A DNA stretch of 64,000 nucleotides from Mucilaginibacter terrae (GCF_031951985.1 NZ_JAVLVU010000001.1:558001-622000), one strand, 5' to 3'. Counted from the stretch's first letter, positions 9,441-19,911 are shown. A program made the numbers and translations. Notes: generated by a model from the letters alone, not told the origin.

Positions 9441-10478
9441 TTAATAAAAATCGTAGCACCTGCGTGCTCCTATAAATTTGGTGCTGTTGGTGCGAGATGG
9501 AAGAGTAGTTTCGTAACTCAAACTGCCTTCGGTAGTACCACTGGTATTGCTGTAATTCAATTTTGATGAAGGGGCATCGTGGCTTAAACCAAAGCGTACC
9601 TTTTCGCCACCATCTTTGTTAATAAACAAATCGAATATAAACGATACTACAAATGAGCTTGGCCCTGCAGTACCACCGCTGCGATACCACAAACCGGCAT
9701 TTACGCTGCGGCGTTTATATTGCATACCAGCACTCAATGACGATGATGATGCTTGTTTGTAAAATACCACTGATGGTATGAAGAATGATTTTTCTTCCTC
9801 GTCGTAGTTATCGTAAGGATTTAAATCTAAGCGATAGCTTAAGTGAGCTGTTGCACGCATAGGCAACATGGCCGCTGTGCCGGTGAACGATTGGTCGGGG
9901 CGGTTAATGTGCTGTAATGCCCCGCCCGCCATAAACTGACCTGCTACTAAATTAATACCCGCACCGGTATCAAAATAAAACCGGTTGCTAACCTGGCCTA
10001 AATCAGCAGCCGATGTTGAGCCGGGGATATAACCATAGCGCGGGTCAATTTGGTCGCCAAAAACAAGTTTACTTTGGTCGATGGTGCGGTTACCTATACC
10101 GGCCTGTAAACCAAATGATAACACAAACCTGTCTGAACCTACACTGTACGAATATATACCCGAAAGATTGTTGCGTACATAGTAAGCCGTGCCTTCATTG
10201 GCTCTTGTAAACATCACGCCCACACCTCCACCAAATTTAGGAACGTTATAGTCAACAGATGCTGTCATGTATGATAATGCGCCTGGTATTGAAGTGTATT
10301 GATTACGGTAAATCATATTCACACGCAAATCACCTTCAAACTGTCCGTTAAGTGCCGGGTTTAAGTACACCGGCGAATTGAAAAACTGAGAATACTGATG
10401 ATCTTGTGCATAACCCATCATCGCCATCATCACCATCACCACACTTAAAACATAGTTCCTGATCTTCTTCATCTTCAA
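9441..10478 (-). CDS. PorP/SprF-family type IX secretion outer-membrane protein
   Basis: 345 residues with a signal peptide (MKMKKIRNYVLSVVMVMMAMMGYAQ). The mature start DHQYSQFFNSPVYLNPAL is the hallmark of the PorP/SprF family, followed by alternating beta-strand segments of an outer-membrane barrel. Family members are encoded next to large T9SS cargo adhesins and help secrete or anchor them on the cell surface. Here it lies 3 bp downstream of a 1838-residue adhesin with a gliding-type C-terminal domain, which supports a dedicated pair. A second Met at residue 3 is an equally possible start. Confidence 0.93.
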   Translation of the reverse strand: MKMKKIRNYVLSVVMVMMAMMGYAQDHQYSQFFNSPVYLNPALNGQFEGDLRVNMIYRNQYTSIPGALSYMTASVDYNVPKFGGGVGVMFTRANEGTAYYVRNNLSGIYSYSVGSDRFVLSFGLQAGIGNRTIDQSKLVFGDQIDPRYGYIPGSTSAADLGQVSNRFYFDTGAGINLVAGQFMAGGALQHINRPDQSFTGTAAMLPMRATAHLSYRLDLNPYDNYDEEEKSFFIPSVVFYKQASSSSLSAGMQYKRRSVNAGLWYRSGGTAGPSSFVVSFIFDLFINKDGGEKVRFGLSHDAPSSKLNYSNTSGTTEGSLSYETTLPSRTNSTKFIGARRCYDFY

Positions 10479-10481
10479 ATG

Positions 10482-13400
10482 TTATCTTATCACATGTATC
10501 ACACCCGTACGCCTTGGCGATGAGTTATTGTAAGACATTCCTTTCCACTCAGAACCATTTATAAACCGGGCTTCAATTTGCCATATGTATACGCCTTGTG
10601 GTACCGGCGTTCCTTTAAAGGTGCCATCCCATCCTTCAACAGGCTCGCCACGCGAATCAAGCTTGTTGGTTTCCCATACGAGCTGACCATAGTTGTTAAA
10701 TATGCGCATAACCCAATCTTTGATACCCGAGCCCTTTGCTATAAATTGATTAAGCTCCTGGTTAGTGCTTGCCGGTGTAAAGGCGTTAGGTACGTATAAC
10801 TGTCCTGGTGTACCTGTTATACGCACAAAGTGTGATTTGGTTGCAAAGCAATTTTGATTGGTAACCACTAAAGTAACCTTGTATCTGCCCGTATCGGCGT
10901 AGGTGTGTGTTGGGTTTTGCTGGGTAGATCTACCGCCATCACCAAAGTCCCATTCCCATTTTGTTGGGGAATTTTGAGTTTGATCCTGAAATGAAAATTG
11001 GTAATTAGGGTATAACTGTACACTATCCGGTCTTACCCTGAACTCGGCAATAGGAGGAGCGCCTACAGAAACTGTTTTGGTGTCAAAACTTTCACAACCC
11101 GTTACGCGGTTACGCACGGTTAAGGTAACCACGTAGCTCGCTCCTTTATAACTAAATATGTGTGTTGCATTACGCCCAGAAGAAGTATTAGGATTGGCGG
11201 CCGTTGCAAACTGGTCACCAAAATTCCAGGTGTACTCCAAATCGTCTGCATTGCCGTTAACTGGCGTTGTATTGGTAAAGTTTGCCGTGGCATCCGGACA
11301 TCCCTGCAAAGTAAATGTAAATCCGGCTGTTGGCTTGTTACTTACGTTTATAGTAATTTCTTTAATATCCTGACCGCAATTGTTTACAGCATATAGTTTA
11401 ACTGTGTATGTTTTAGAATCGGTATAAGTATGTGCCAGGTTACTATTGGTAAAAACATCCTGAGGACCGTTACCATCGCCCCAGTCAATTTTATAATTAG
11501 TTGCACCAACACTGGTGTTTTGTAATTCAAGTTTAAACGGAGCACATCCCGCAGTAGGCGATATTGCTCTTATGCCTGCAATAACCTGCCTGGCGGTAAC
11601 TTCGATGGTAATAGCATCACTTTTACCGGTACCGCAAGAGTTTACAGCTTCCATAAATACAGAGTAAATACCTTGGTCTGATAACGTAATAGTTTGCTGA
11701 GATTTTGTTGTATTTGATGCTTTGTATACCTCAACACCGTTGGCATTCAACACATGATAAATGTAGTTGTCATTAGTCCCCGGCGAGCGGTTATCTAAAA
11801 CCAGCGTAAACGGCGCACAGCCGGTTAATGCGTTAGGGAAAATTTTAGCTACCGGTACACCAGGTTTAATAATCACGGTGCCTTCCATTTTGTCAACGCT
11901 ACAATCGGTAGTGGCAGTTAGTACGACTTTGTAGGTAATGTCTTTACCTTCCGGGTCGGCTGTAAATGTAACCGGGTCGGGCTGGGCTTTGGTTGAAGTT
12001 TGGCCGTTGCCAAAATCCCAAAAGTAAGTGGCAGCAGTTAATGGGTTTGATATGTTTTGGAACGTAACCGTTGTAGTGCCGCAATTTTGAGTAGTACTTG
12101 GATTAAAGCTGGCCTTAACCACTTTTACACTACTGAATGTGTGACTAAACACCGCCGACTCGCAACCAAACTTGCTGGTAACGATCAGGCGAATATCCAC
12201 CGTTTCACCATCGGTATTAATGGTGTAACCCGGGAAGTTAACCCCGGTACCGATAACCTGGTTGTTGGCATACCAGGTGTAAACGGCGTTGCGATCAGGG
12301 TATTCAACAGCCTTGATGTTTTGAGCGTTTAACACGAAAGGAATACAACCTGCATCTTTAGTCCAGGTAAACTCCGACTTGGCATCGGGGTTTACCGTAA
12401 CCGCAATTACGTTACTGATGTTGCTTTGCACACCGGTACAAACCTGCGAGCTAACCACGCGGCGGTATCGAATATTTACCACTAAAACAGGGGTAAGGTA
12501 GTTTACGCCGGTTGCATCGGTAATGTTGGCCCAATTGGCTCCACCATCAATACTGCTTTGCCATTGGTAATTAAAGTTTCCATCGGCACCCGCAGGCTGG
12601 CTGCCAAATATTTCACCCGCCGATTTATTGGCACAAACGGTATTGTTGGCTAAGGTGATGGTGTTATTACTAATGGCCGGTTGCACTGTAACAAGTACGG
12701 CGTTGCTCTTATCATCACTACAAGCACCCGAAGCCACCGAACGCCTGAAGTAAGTGCTTTGGCTAACCGGAACCGTTAGGTCAATATTGGTTTGGCTTGT
12801 TAATACCGTCCATGTATTGCCGTTTAAGCTGCTTTCCCACAGGTAAGTATATGTTCCGTTACCGCCTTGAGGCGTACTGCCTAAAATGGTAACTACCTGG
12901 CCGGCACAGGCTGTGGTTGAGGGATAGTTAACTGTATTGGCCGAAACAGGAGGGTTGTTCACCACCTTTACCTCATCAGATTGAGACGAACATTGTGCTG
13001 CACCCGTCAACGTCCATTTAAAAGTATAAGTTTGATTGGCCTGTAAGCCGTTTACGGTGGTGTTAAATTTAGTAGCATCGGTAAAGGTTACACCGGTTTG
13101 GCCCGAGGTAATGGTCCACATACCGGTAAAAGTACCCGGGTCATTTCCCTGAAGCTGGAAGCTCGGTTGGTTACATATTAGCGCATCGCTGCCTGCATTG
13201 GCAGCCGGAACCTGTGGTTGAACCGTTAGGGTAATTGTTTTTGCTGCTCCCTGGCAATTATCGGCCGTATTGCTGTTTATTGGCGTAATGGTATACGTAA
13301 CCGTACCCGCTGTAGTACCGGTGTTAAGCAGTGTTTGACTGATGGCTGTTGTGGCTACGGGCATGCTTTGATCAGTAGCGCCGGTTACACCGTTGGTTGA

Positions 13401-15998
13401 AGTTACCGTCCAGGTGTATTGCGTACCGCTTACGTTTGATGCCAGTTGTATACCGGTTTGCATGCCACTGCAAATCGTATTTGCTGCCGGACCGGTGATG
13501 GTAACTTCGGGCTTAGGAGATACGGTAACTGTAAAAGTAAATGGTGTGCCATCGCAACCGTTGGCTTGTGGGGTAATGGTATATATTACAGTTGCATTGG
13601 CAGTAGAAGACGAATTTGTTAAAACATCATTAATATCTCCCGAACCCGCAGCCGCAAAACCACCCGCGTTTGGCGAACTTAAAGTGACTGCCCAGTTATA
13701 AATGCTACCGGCCACCGTTGAGGTAGGCGAGTAAGCCACCGGGTTGCCTGTACAAATAGTTTTTGCATTGGCACTGGTAACCGTATTGGCCGGATTAATG
13801 TTGATAATTACCTCATCGCTGATGTTGGCACAATCGCCCGGTAATGAGGTGGTAATTCTTAACGTTAGTTTTACCAGCCCGGCGGCCCTGTCGGCAGCGC
13901 TTGGCGTGTAAAACGGTTTTTCTATATTCCTGTTGCTGAAAATACCTGTGCCTGATGTGCTCCAAACCAAGGTGTTGTATGTGCCCGTTACCGAACCATC
14001 CAACTGTGCGGTAGCGCCCGAACATATTACCTGATCCGGCCCTGCGCTCAAAGTAGGGGCTTCCCTAAAGGTAATTTGTTGTACGTTTGATGTTACCGCA
14101 CCGCACTGGTTGGTATGCTTAACCACCACATTGTAACTTCCAAAATCGGGGAAGGTAATTTGAGGGTACTGGCTGTTAGTCGTTGTACCATTGGCAAATA
14201 TAGCAGGGGCAATGCCATTAAGCCCGGTTACGGTCCATTGATAAGTATCGGGTTGCGGGTCGGGCGTACCGGTAAAGGTGGTGCGGGTTGCACTACCAGT
14301 GGTGTTATTAAAAGTAAGTGTTTGCCCTTTACCGCACAATGAGAACGAGGGCGATAAGGTTGCCGTAGGTATATTGCTTACCGTTATTGTTTGCACATCA
14401 CTCAAAGCAGCATCACACACTCCATTATTTACAGCCAGTTGTACGGTATACTTGCCCGGCGTGATGAATGAAATTTGTGGCGTTTGGCTGGCTCTGGAAG
14501 TACCATTAGTATATGTAAAGCCGGTTGCAGGTGTAATAGTCCAATTATAAGTTACCGGTGTGTTACAAGGTACGGCAACCTCTGATGTATTAACAGGTAT
14601 AACCGGGCCCGAGCCGATACAAGCGGTTTGAGGCAAAGTGAACGAGGCTTTTGGCGGATCTTGTATACAAACGTCCATTTTGGCATCGGGGGCCACGCAT
14701 GGGGTTGAACTGGTTAAACGCAGGCTAACGGAATAGGTGCCAGCGGCAGGAAAGGTATATTTAAGCGGGACATTCTTTTTGGTATTATACGGAGGAACAG
14801 CCACGCCGTTTACAAACCATTGAAAGGTTGCATTGGGGTTTTCACAATTGGCACCACCCGCCACACTGCTTACTACCTGGCCGGCATATGATGTATTGGT
14901 AAATGTTAATTCTTTACCGGTACAACCTACCGATGGGCCACCAATGATCGTTTTTGGTGGTGACAACACGGCCTGGTCCCCGCTCAGGTTTTTACTCTGA
15001 TCAGGACAGTAAACATTTGACACCCTGAACGAAACCTCGAATTTATTGGTAACCGTACCTTCGGCATTCTTGGCTCCGCATGATGATACAGCATAGTCAT
15101 GAGTTAATATACCGCCGGTCGACGCTATCTGGTAATAGGTTAAATTCGTCGTAAGCCCATCTCCCCATCTTATGGTATATAAAGTGCCCGGATAATTGTT
15201 TTGGATACCGCCGCCACCGGTAATATTAACACTGTATGATACCGTTGCCTTGCTGTTTTCAGGTAAACAAACACTTGATGAGTTTTGAGTTTGAAAACTA
15301 TTACGCACAAAGTTATTTAGCAATAAATAGCCTTTGGTACCTACAATGCCATTATTTACTGCTTTTACAAAAATGGTATAATCATTGGTTTTAGCATTAA
15401 ACGTGCCTGTACCGTTAATAGGAATGGTTTGTTCGTCGTTCTGATTTAAATCATCGTAAAAGTTAGCGGTTACTGTTGAACCGGTAGTTGATTCATTGAC
15501 AAATAAAAACGGAAATCCATCGGTTGCAAAACAGGTTCCGTAAACCTCAGGATAAGATGGGTTTACCGTGTTTGAATTGACCTTGGCTATGACCGCAGTA
15601 CCGGCACTTATGGTAAAAGCGTTTGAGGCGGCACTTACCGTAGCCGGACTGGTAGTTTTAATACGTACTTTGTAGCCTGTACCCGGTGTAGTATTTGCAG
15701 GTATTAAGCCATTTACAAAACCGGTGTAATATCCGCTAAATTCGCCTATCTTTTTTTCGGTAGTAAAGTTACCGTTAGCATCAGATAAAAATAGCTGAAA
15801 AAGGTTGCCGCTAACCGCGATCTTCCCGTCAGCGTCTGTAATTTTAATAGCAGCAGCAATACTCGAGCCGGGGGCGTATGGTCCCGGGTCTACCGTACGT
15901 ATAGCCACCGTTTGGGCATACAATGCCGATGAACCCATCAATACTCCCCAACACAATAAAAAAATCCTTACAGCACCTTTGATAGATAATCTCACCAT
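10482..15998 (-). CDS. Giant PKD/Ig-repeat surface protein with gliding-motility-type (T9SS) C-terminal domain
   Basis: 1838 residues. An N-terminal signal peptide (IFLLCWGVLMGSSALYAQ) is followed by many Ig-like/PKD repeats rich in Thr, Asn and Gly. PKD cores are visible as YFWDFGNGQTS, YKIDWGDGNGP, YTWNFGD and WEWDFGDGGRST. Several middle repeats contain the phrase 'Q.S.D.GA.W..I', typical of SprB-type adhesin repeats. The C-terminus (about the last 90 residues, VPNAFTPASTNQELN ... VYIWQIEARF) is the type B T9SS sorting domain found in gliding-motility proteins. It is probably exported to the surface with the aid of the PorP/SprF protein encoded next, and used for adhesion or motility. The ligand is unknown. 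There are no catalytic motifs. Confidence 0.92.
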   Translation of the reverse strand: MVRLSIKGAVRIFLLCWGVLMGSSALYAQTVAIRTVDPGPYAPGSSIAAAIKITDADGKIAVSGNLFQLFLSDANGNFTTEKKIGEFSGYYTGFVNGLIPANTTPGTGYKVRIKTTSPATVSAASNAFTISAGTAVIAKVNSNTVNPSYPEVYGTCFATDGFPFLFVNESTTGSTVTANFYDDLNQNDEQTIPINGTGTFNAKTNDYTIFVKAVNNGIVGTKGYLLLNNFVRNSFQTQNSSSVCLPENSKATVSYSVNITGGGGIQNNYPGTLYTIRWGDGLTTNLTYYQIASTGGILTHDYAVSSCGAKNAEGTVTNKFEVSFRVSNVYCPDQSKNLSGDQAVLSPPKTIIGGPSVGCTGKELTFTNTSYAGQVVSSVAGGANCENPNATFQWFVNGVAVPPYNTKKNVPLKYTFPAAGTYSVSLRLTSSTPCVAPDAKMDVCIQDPPKASFTLPQTACIGSGPVIPVNTSEVAVPCNTPVTYNWTITPATGFTYTNGTSRASQTPQISFITPGKYTVQLAVNNGVCDAALSDVQTITVSNIPTATLSPSFSLCGKGQTLTFNNTTGSATRTTFTGTPDPQPDTYQWTVTGLNGIAPAIFANGTTTNSQYPQITFPDFGSYNVVVKHTNQCGAVTSNVQQITFREAPTLSAGPDQVICSGATAQLDGSVTGTYNTLVWSTSGTGIFSNRNIEKPFYTPSAADRAAGLVKLTLRITTSLPGDCANISDEVIININPANTVTSANAKTICTGNPVAYSPTSTVAGSIYNWAVTLSSPNAGGFAAAGSGDINDVLTNSSSTANATVIYTITPQANGCDGTPFTFTVTVSPKPEVTITGPAANTICSGMQTGIQLASNVSGTQYTWTVTSTNGVTGATDQSMPVATTAISQTLLNTGTTAGTVTYTITPINSNTADNCQGAAKTITLTVQPQVPAANAGSDALICNQPSFQLQGNDPGTFTGMWTITSGQTGVTFTDATKFNTTVNGLQANQTYTFKWTLTGAAQCSSQSDEVKVVNNPPVSANTVNYPSTTACAGQVVTILGSTPQGGNGTYTYLWESSLNGNTWTVLTSQTNIDLTVPVSQSTYFRRSVASGACSDDKSNAVLVTVQPAISNNTITLANNTVCANKSAGEIFGSQPAGADGNFNYQWQSSIDGGANWANITDATGVNYLTPVLVVNIRYRRVVSSQVCTGVQSNISNVIAVTVNPDAKSEFTWTKDAGCIPFVLNAQNIKAVEYPDRNAVYTWYANNQVIGTGVNFPGYTINTDGETVDIRLIVTSKFGCESAVFSHTFSSVKVVKASFNPSTTQNCGTTTVTFQNISNPLTAATYFWDFGNGQTSTKAQPDPVTFTADPEGKDITYKVVLTATTDCSVDKMEGTVIIKPGVPVAKIFPNALTGCAPFTLVLDNRSPGTNDNYIYHVLNANGVEVYKASNTTKSQQTITLSDQGIYSVFMEAVNSCGTGKSDAITIEVTARQVIAGIRAISPTAGCAPFKLELQNTSVGATNYKIDWGDGNGPQDVFTNSNLAHTYTDSKTYTVKLYAVNNCGQDIKEITINVSNKPTAGFTFTLQGCPDATANFTNTTPVNGNADDLEYTWNFGDQFATAANPNTSSGRNATHIFSYKGASYVVTLTVRNRVTGCESFDTKTVSVGAPPIAEFRVRPDSVQLYPNYQFSFQDQTQNSPTKWEWDFGDGGRSTQQNPTHTYADTGRYKVTLVVTNQNCFATKSHFVRITGTPGQLYVPNAFTPASTNQELNQFIAKGSGIKDWVMRIFNNYGQLVWETNKLDSRGEPVEGWDGTFKGTPVPQGVYIWQIEARFINGSEWKGMSYNNSSPRRTGVIHVIR

Positions 15999-16433
15999 TT
16001 ATGTTTTTCAGCGGTAAATAAGCCAGTTAACTGTTGGTTACATCAGTTTGTACCTTTTACGGTAGTAGTGCAGAAAGGTTGTTGCAACAATAAAATTTAT
16101 ACAAAATCGGGGTATCAACAGTGCATAAATGGTTTCCTTTGAGAGAGAGAACCCCAAAGTTCTAAGTAAGTTTTAATAAATAGGAGTGATATTAAAATAT
16201 TTATAAAAGGGAAAACCGGCTGTGTTGATCCAATATTTAGCTTAAATACCGGATTTAATTATAGGGTTATTTAAATATCGAAAAAGGTAAATAATAACAC
16301 CAAAGGGAAAATTCTATTAAACAATAGAAAAATTGAAGCTTTCTAATTAGCCATCCAAGGGTGAAGTACCGGCATGTCAAAAAATTAATAAACAATTATT
16401 TTAAAACACCTGCATAAAAAAATAAAGTTTCAA
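15999..16433. other. Intergenic stretch upstream of the giant adhesin
   Basis: 435 bp, AT-rich, no gene seen on either strand. It should contain the promoter of the adhesin/PorP operon (minus strand) and the 3' end of the SpmA-SpmB gene. I found no strong hairpin, repeat or consensus promoter; a GAGAGAGAGA run at about 16141-16150 is the only notable simple sequence. Confidence 0.5.
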
Positions 16434-17672
16434 TCAACCAAAGAAAAGATACGCCACAAAAATAGCAGCAATAACCCCGGCCAAATCGGCTATTAAACCG
16501 GCTGGTATGGCATAGCGGGTTTTCTTAATACCAACCGATCCAAAGTACAGGGCTACAATGTAAAATGTGGTATCGGCCGAACCATTGAATATGCATGCTA
16601 AGCGTCCGGCAAAGCTATCAGGGTTAAAAGTCTTCATTACATCCATCATCATAGCTTTAGCGCCCGAGCCACTGAGTGGCTTCATTAAGGCTACCGGCAG
16701 TGCATCGGTAAAACGTGTGTCCACGTTAAGCATAGTAAAACCAGCTTTAAAGCCGTCAATGATGTAATTTAGTGCCCCAGAGCTACGAAATACGGCTATA
16801 GCCGCCAACATGGCAACCAGGTACGGAATAATTTTGATCGAAGTTTCAAGTCCGCCTTTTGCTCCCTCGATAAAGGTTTCAAATACATTAACTTTTTTGT
16901 ACAATGCACCCAGTATGAATACAACCGGTATTAAAAAAAGCAACAGGTTACTTGCAACTTTTGATACCGTACTTATTTCATCTTTTGATAAGTAAGCCGA
17001 AAAATACCAAACCAGTAAGCCTATAAAGGCAGTAAAGCCGCCTAACCAGCCCAGTACAACTTTATCAAACAGGTTAATGCGTTGCTTAACCGCAACCGCC
17101 AGCATCCCCACAATGGTTGCTACATAAGTGGCTATAATGCAGGGAATAAAAATATCGGTAGGGTCGGTGGCTTTAAAAATGGCCCGTTGTGCAATAATAC
17201 TTACAGGCAGCAGGGTTAAACCCGATGTATGCAACACCAAAAACATGATCTGTGCATTGGATGCGGTGTCTTTGCTGGGGTTTAGTTCCTGTAAACTCCC
17301 CATAGCTTTAAGGCCCAATGGTGTGGCAGCATTGTCAAGCCCCAATAAGTTGGCCGAAAAGTTCATCATCATTTGCCCGGTAGCAGGGTGGTTTTTAGGA
17401 ACCTCCGGAAACAAACGATTAAAAAATGGGCCCACTATACGCGAGAGGAAATTTATGGCACCAGCCTTTTCGCCTATATTCATTATTCCTAACCAAAAGG
17501 CCATTGTGCCAATAAGTGGCAATGCAATGCTCATTACTGCAGTCTGGGTCGAATCAAAAAGGCTTTCAACCAGCAACTGAAAGGCATCTACCTGGCCTAA
17601 AAAAACGAGCTTTGCCAAGGCAACAAAAAATGCAATAATAAATAGTGCTATCCAGATATAATTGAGCGCCAT
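16434..17672 (-). CDS. SpmA-SpmB fusion, nucleoside-recognition (Gate) domain membrane protein
   Basis: 412 residues with roughly ten hydrophobic segments. Two Gate-type halves can be seen. The first (residues about 1-205) contains MMMNFSANLLGLDNAATPLGLKAM, of which the NLLGLDNAATP part is diagnostic of SpmA. The second (about 225-412) contains KPLSGSGAKAMMMD and FNGSADTTFYIVALYFGSVG, diagnostic of SpmB. In spore formers the two are separate genes needed for spore-core dehydration; in non-sporulating Bacteroidota they are fused and of unknown role, presumably transport. It ends close to the next minus-strand gene region and is not obviously in an operon. Confidence 0.88.
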   Translation of the reverse strand: MALNYIWIALFIIAFFVALAKLVFLGQVDAFQLLVESLFDSTQTAVMSIALPLIGTMAFWLGIMNIGEKAGAINFLSRIVGPFFNRLFPEVPKNHPATGQMMMNFSANLLGLDNAATPLGLKAMGSLQELNPSKDTASNAQIMFLVLHTSGLTLLPVSIIAQRAIFKATDPTDIFIPCIIATYVATIVGMLAVAVKQRINLFDKVVLGWLGGFTAFIGLLVWYFSAYLSKDEISTVSKVASNLLLFLIPVVFILGALYKKVNVFETFIEGAKGGLETSIKIIPYLVAMLAAIAVFRSSGALNYIIDGFKAGFTMLNVDTRFTDALPVALMKPLSGSGAKAMMMDVMKTFNPDSFAGRLACIFNGSADTTFYIVALYFGSVGIKKTRYAIPAGLIADLAGVIAAIFVAYLFFG

Positions 17673-17692
17673 GTAAAAGAGATGATGATAGT

Positions 17693-18166
17693 TTAGTTGT
17701 AAGCCGTTATTTGTTTATCAGATACGATGCGTATGTCGTAATCCTTTTTAATGGGGTTGTAGGGTACCTTATCGGTTATCATTACATAGATATTTCCCAG
17801 ATCTTTTACCTTGTAATTAGTAACGCCCGAGTTATCTTCCTTGCTAAGCAGAAATGGTTCAATAGAATTATTTACAAGGTTTAGCTGCTGTAATTCATCA
17901 GTTGCGATATAGATGTACAGGCGTCTTCCATCGGCACGTATTTCTACGTCAGTTGATGAACTGCCCGATAATGCCATGTGATATTTGAGGTTTCCGGCTT
18001 TTTTTGTTTTTACTTTACTGTAACCCTTGCTCTGCATAAAATCGTCGGCTTTTTGCAAATTATTGTTTATTAAAAATACAAAGTCATCATAACTCAGCAG
18101 GTTTTGCTGGGCTTGGCACAATAAGGAGGATATACAAAGTGTAAAAGCTAACAATATTTTCTTCAT
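17693..18166 (-). CDS. Secreted protein of unknown function
   Basis: 157 residues from the ATG at 18166. A clear signal peptide (MKKILLAFTLCISSLLCQAQ) precedes a soluble domain beginning NLLSYDDFVFLINNNLQ. A longer frame extends upstream but would run into the divergent OsmC gene and would put the signal peptide inside the protein, so I rejected it. I recognise no family. It lies 20 bp upstream of the SpmA-SpmB gene in the same direction, so the two may be cotranscribed. Confidence 0.75.
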   Translation of the reverse strand: MKKILLAFTLCISSLLCQAQQNLLSYDDFVFLINNNLQKADDFMQSKGYSKVKTKKAGNLKYHMALSGSSSTDVEIRADGRRLYIYIATDELQQLNLVNNSIEPFLLSKEDNSGVTNYKVKDLGNIYVMITDKVPYNPIKKDYDIRIVSDKQITAYN

Positions 18167-18262
18167 GCAGTAAAACGCGGACATAAATCTATCATTTTTA
18201 TATACTGTAAACAAAACTTTCAACTCAAAATAATAAATTAGCCTTTTTAGAATTATATAAAT

Positions 18263-18691
18263 ATGCCTCAAATAGATTTAGTACGCGTAAGCGGCGATTA
18301 TGGCTTTGAAGCCAGCGACGAATACGGACATAACGTAAAAATGGATAGCAGCCCCGAAAGCGGCGGTGAAAATTATGGTGTACGCCCTATGCAAATGCTG
18401 TTAATGGGTTTGGGCGGATGCTCGGCCATTGATGTGATCAGCATTTTAAAGAAGCAACGCCAGGAGGTGTTGGATTACCGCATGAAAATTAACGGGGACC
18501 GAGAGCCGGGCGTTGAGCCTTCGTTATGGAAAAATATTACCATCGAATTTCATTTAAAAGGGGATATTGATGAGGATAAAGCCAAACGTGCCGTCGAACT
18601 ATCGGTAAACAAATACTGCTCGGTAGCTGCCACGCTCGAGAGATCGGGTTCTGAAATATCATGGAAGGTGTTTATACATCCTGCCAACTAA
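18263..18691 (+). CDS. OsmC-family peroxide/thiol protein
   Basis: 142 residues. The OsmC/Ohr fold is indicated by RPMQMLLMGLGGCSAIDV with the peroxidatic Cys53, and VNKYCSVAATLE with the resolving Cys119. Such proteins reduce organic hydroperoxides or act on thiol substrates in the cytoplasm. It begins 96 bp from the divergent secreted protein and leads the metZ operon (25-bp gap), so a link to sulfur metabolism or thiol stress is possible but inferred. Confidence 0.9.
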   Translation: MPQIDLVRVSGDYGFEASDEYGHNVKMDSSPESGGENYGVRPMQMLLMGLGGCSAIDVISILKKQRQEVLDYRMKINGDREPGVEPSLWKNITIEFHLKGDIDEDKAKRAVELSVNKYCSVAATLERSGSEISWKVFIHPAN

Positions 18692-18716
18692 TCTTTTATT
18701 TATTTAAACATTTAAA

Positions 18717-19901
18717 ATGTCAACAGATCATTTGCATCCTTTAAGCAAGGCCATCCGCATACGCGCACCTAAAACCTTGCAGCAGGAGCACTCTACACCT
18801 ATATATTTAACCAGCAGTTTTACTTTTGACGAGGCCGAGGCCATGCGCGCCGCCTTTGCCGATGAAACTGATGCCAACATTTACAGCCGTTTTAGCAACC
18901 CAACGGTTGATGAATTTATTGCCAAAATGTGCGCGTTAGAAGGTGCCGATTCGGGCTTTGCTACATCAAGCGGTATGAGTGCGGTGTTTTCATCAATGTT
19001 TGCCCTGTTGCAACAAGGTGATCATCTGATTTGCTGCAGTTCGGTATTTGGCAGCACTTTTACGGTGGTAACTAAGTATTTGCCTAAATATGGCATCACT
19101 TGCACCCTTGTTCCGGCTAATGACAATGCCGCCTGGGAAGCTGCCGTGCAGCCAAACACCAAGATGGTGTATTTGGAAACACCAACAAACCCTCAGCTTG
19201 AGATATTAGACCTGGAATGGGTAGGGCAATTCACCAAAAAGCATAACTTAATTTTTAACGTAGATAACTGCTTTGCCACCCCGTTACTACAACGCCCCAT
19301 TGATTTTGGTGCCGACCTGGTAGTACACTCGGCCACCAAATGGATTGATGGCCAAGGTAGGGTAATGGGCGGTATTATAGTTGGCCGCGAAGATTTAATT
19401 AAAGAGATATACCTGTTTTGCCGCAACACCGGCCCGTCGTTATCACCATTTAACGCCTGGGTACTCAGCAAAAGTTTAGAAACGCTGGATGTGCGCATGC
19501 AGCGTCATTGCGAAAATGCACTTAAAGTGGCCGAAACCTTGCAAAATCATCCGCAGGTTAGCTGGGTTAAATATCCTTTCCTGCCATCGCACCCGCAGTA
19601 TGAAATTGCCCAAAAGCAAATGGCTGCCGGTGGGGGAGTTTTATGCTTTGAAATTAAAGGCGGTTTGGATGCCGGACGCAAGTTTTTGGATAGTCTTGAA
19701 ATGATTTCGGTAACCGCAAATTTAGGCGATAGCCGTAGTATTGCCTCACACCCGGCCAGTACAACGCACTCTAAGCTCACCGACGCACAACGTGCGGATG
19801 TAGGAATTACCCCGGGATTGATAAGAATTTCGACAGGTTTAGAAAAAGTTGACGATATAATTGCCGATATTAGTCAGGCGCTTGAGATAAGTGCCCAATA
19901 A
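18717..19901 (+). CDS. metZ: O-succinylhomoserine sulfhydrylase-type PLP enzyme (Cys/Met metabolism)
   Basis: 394 residues of the trans-sulfuration enzyme family. The PLP lysine is Lys208 in HSATKWIDGQGR; that HSATK-IDGQGR form is characteristic of MetZ rather than MetB/MetC. Other family marks are YSRFSNPTVDEF, SSGMSAVFS and YLETPTNPQLEI. It would form homocysteine directly from activated homoserine and sulfide. Which acyl-homoserine it prefers cannot be told from sequence. It is downstream of an OsmC gene, with a DinB-like gene 10 bp after it, suggesting a three-gene operon. Confidence 0.9.
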   Translation: MSTDHLHPLSKAIRIRAPKTLQQEHSTPIYLTSSFTFDEAEAMRAAFADETDANIYSRFSNPTVDEFIAKMCALEGADSGFATSSGMSAVFSSMFALLQQGDHLICCSSVFGSTFTVVTKYLPKYGITCTLVPANDNAAWEAAVQPNTKMVYLETPTNPQLEILDLEWVGQFTKKHNLIFNVDNCFATPLLQRPIDFGADLVVHSATKWIDGQGRVMGGIIVGREDLIKEIYLFCRNTGPSLSPFNAWVLSKSLETLDVRMQRHCENALKVAETLQNHPQVSWVKYPFLPSHPQYEIAQKQMAAGGGVLCFEIKGGLDAGRKFLDSLEMISVTANLGDSRSIASHPASTTHSKLTDAQRADVGITPGLIRISTGLEKVDDIIADISQALEISAQ

Positions 19902-19911
19902 TTTTTGTGTT

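Noticed and set aside
13393..13701. Open frame of about 100 codons on the plus strand inside the giant adhesin gene, and several similar ones along it
   Set aside because: They are antisense shadows of the Thr/Val-rich repeats and contain no recognisable domain or start signal.
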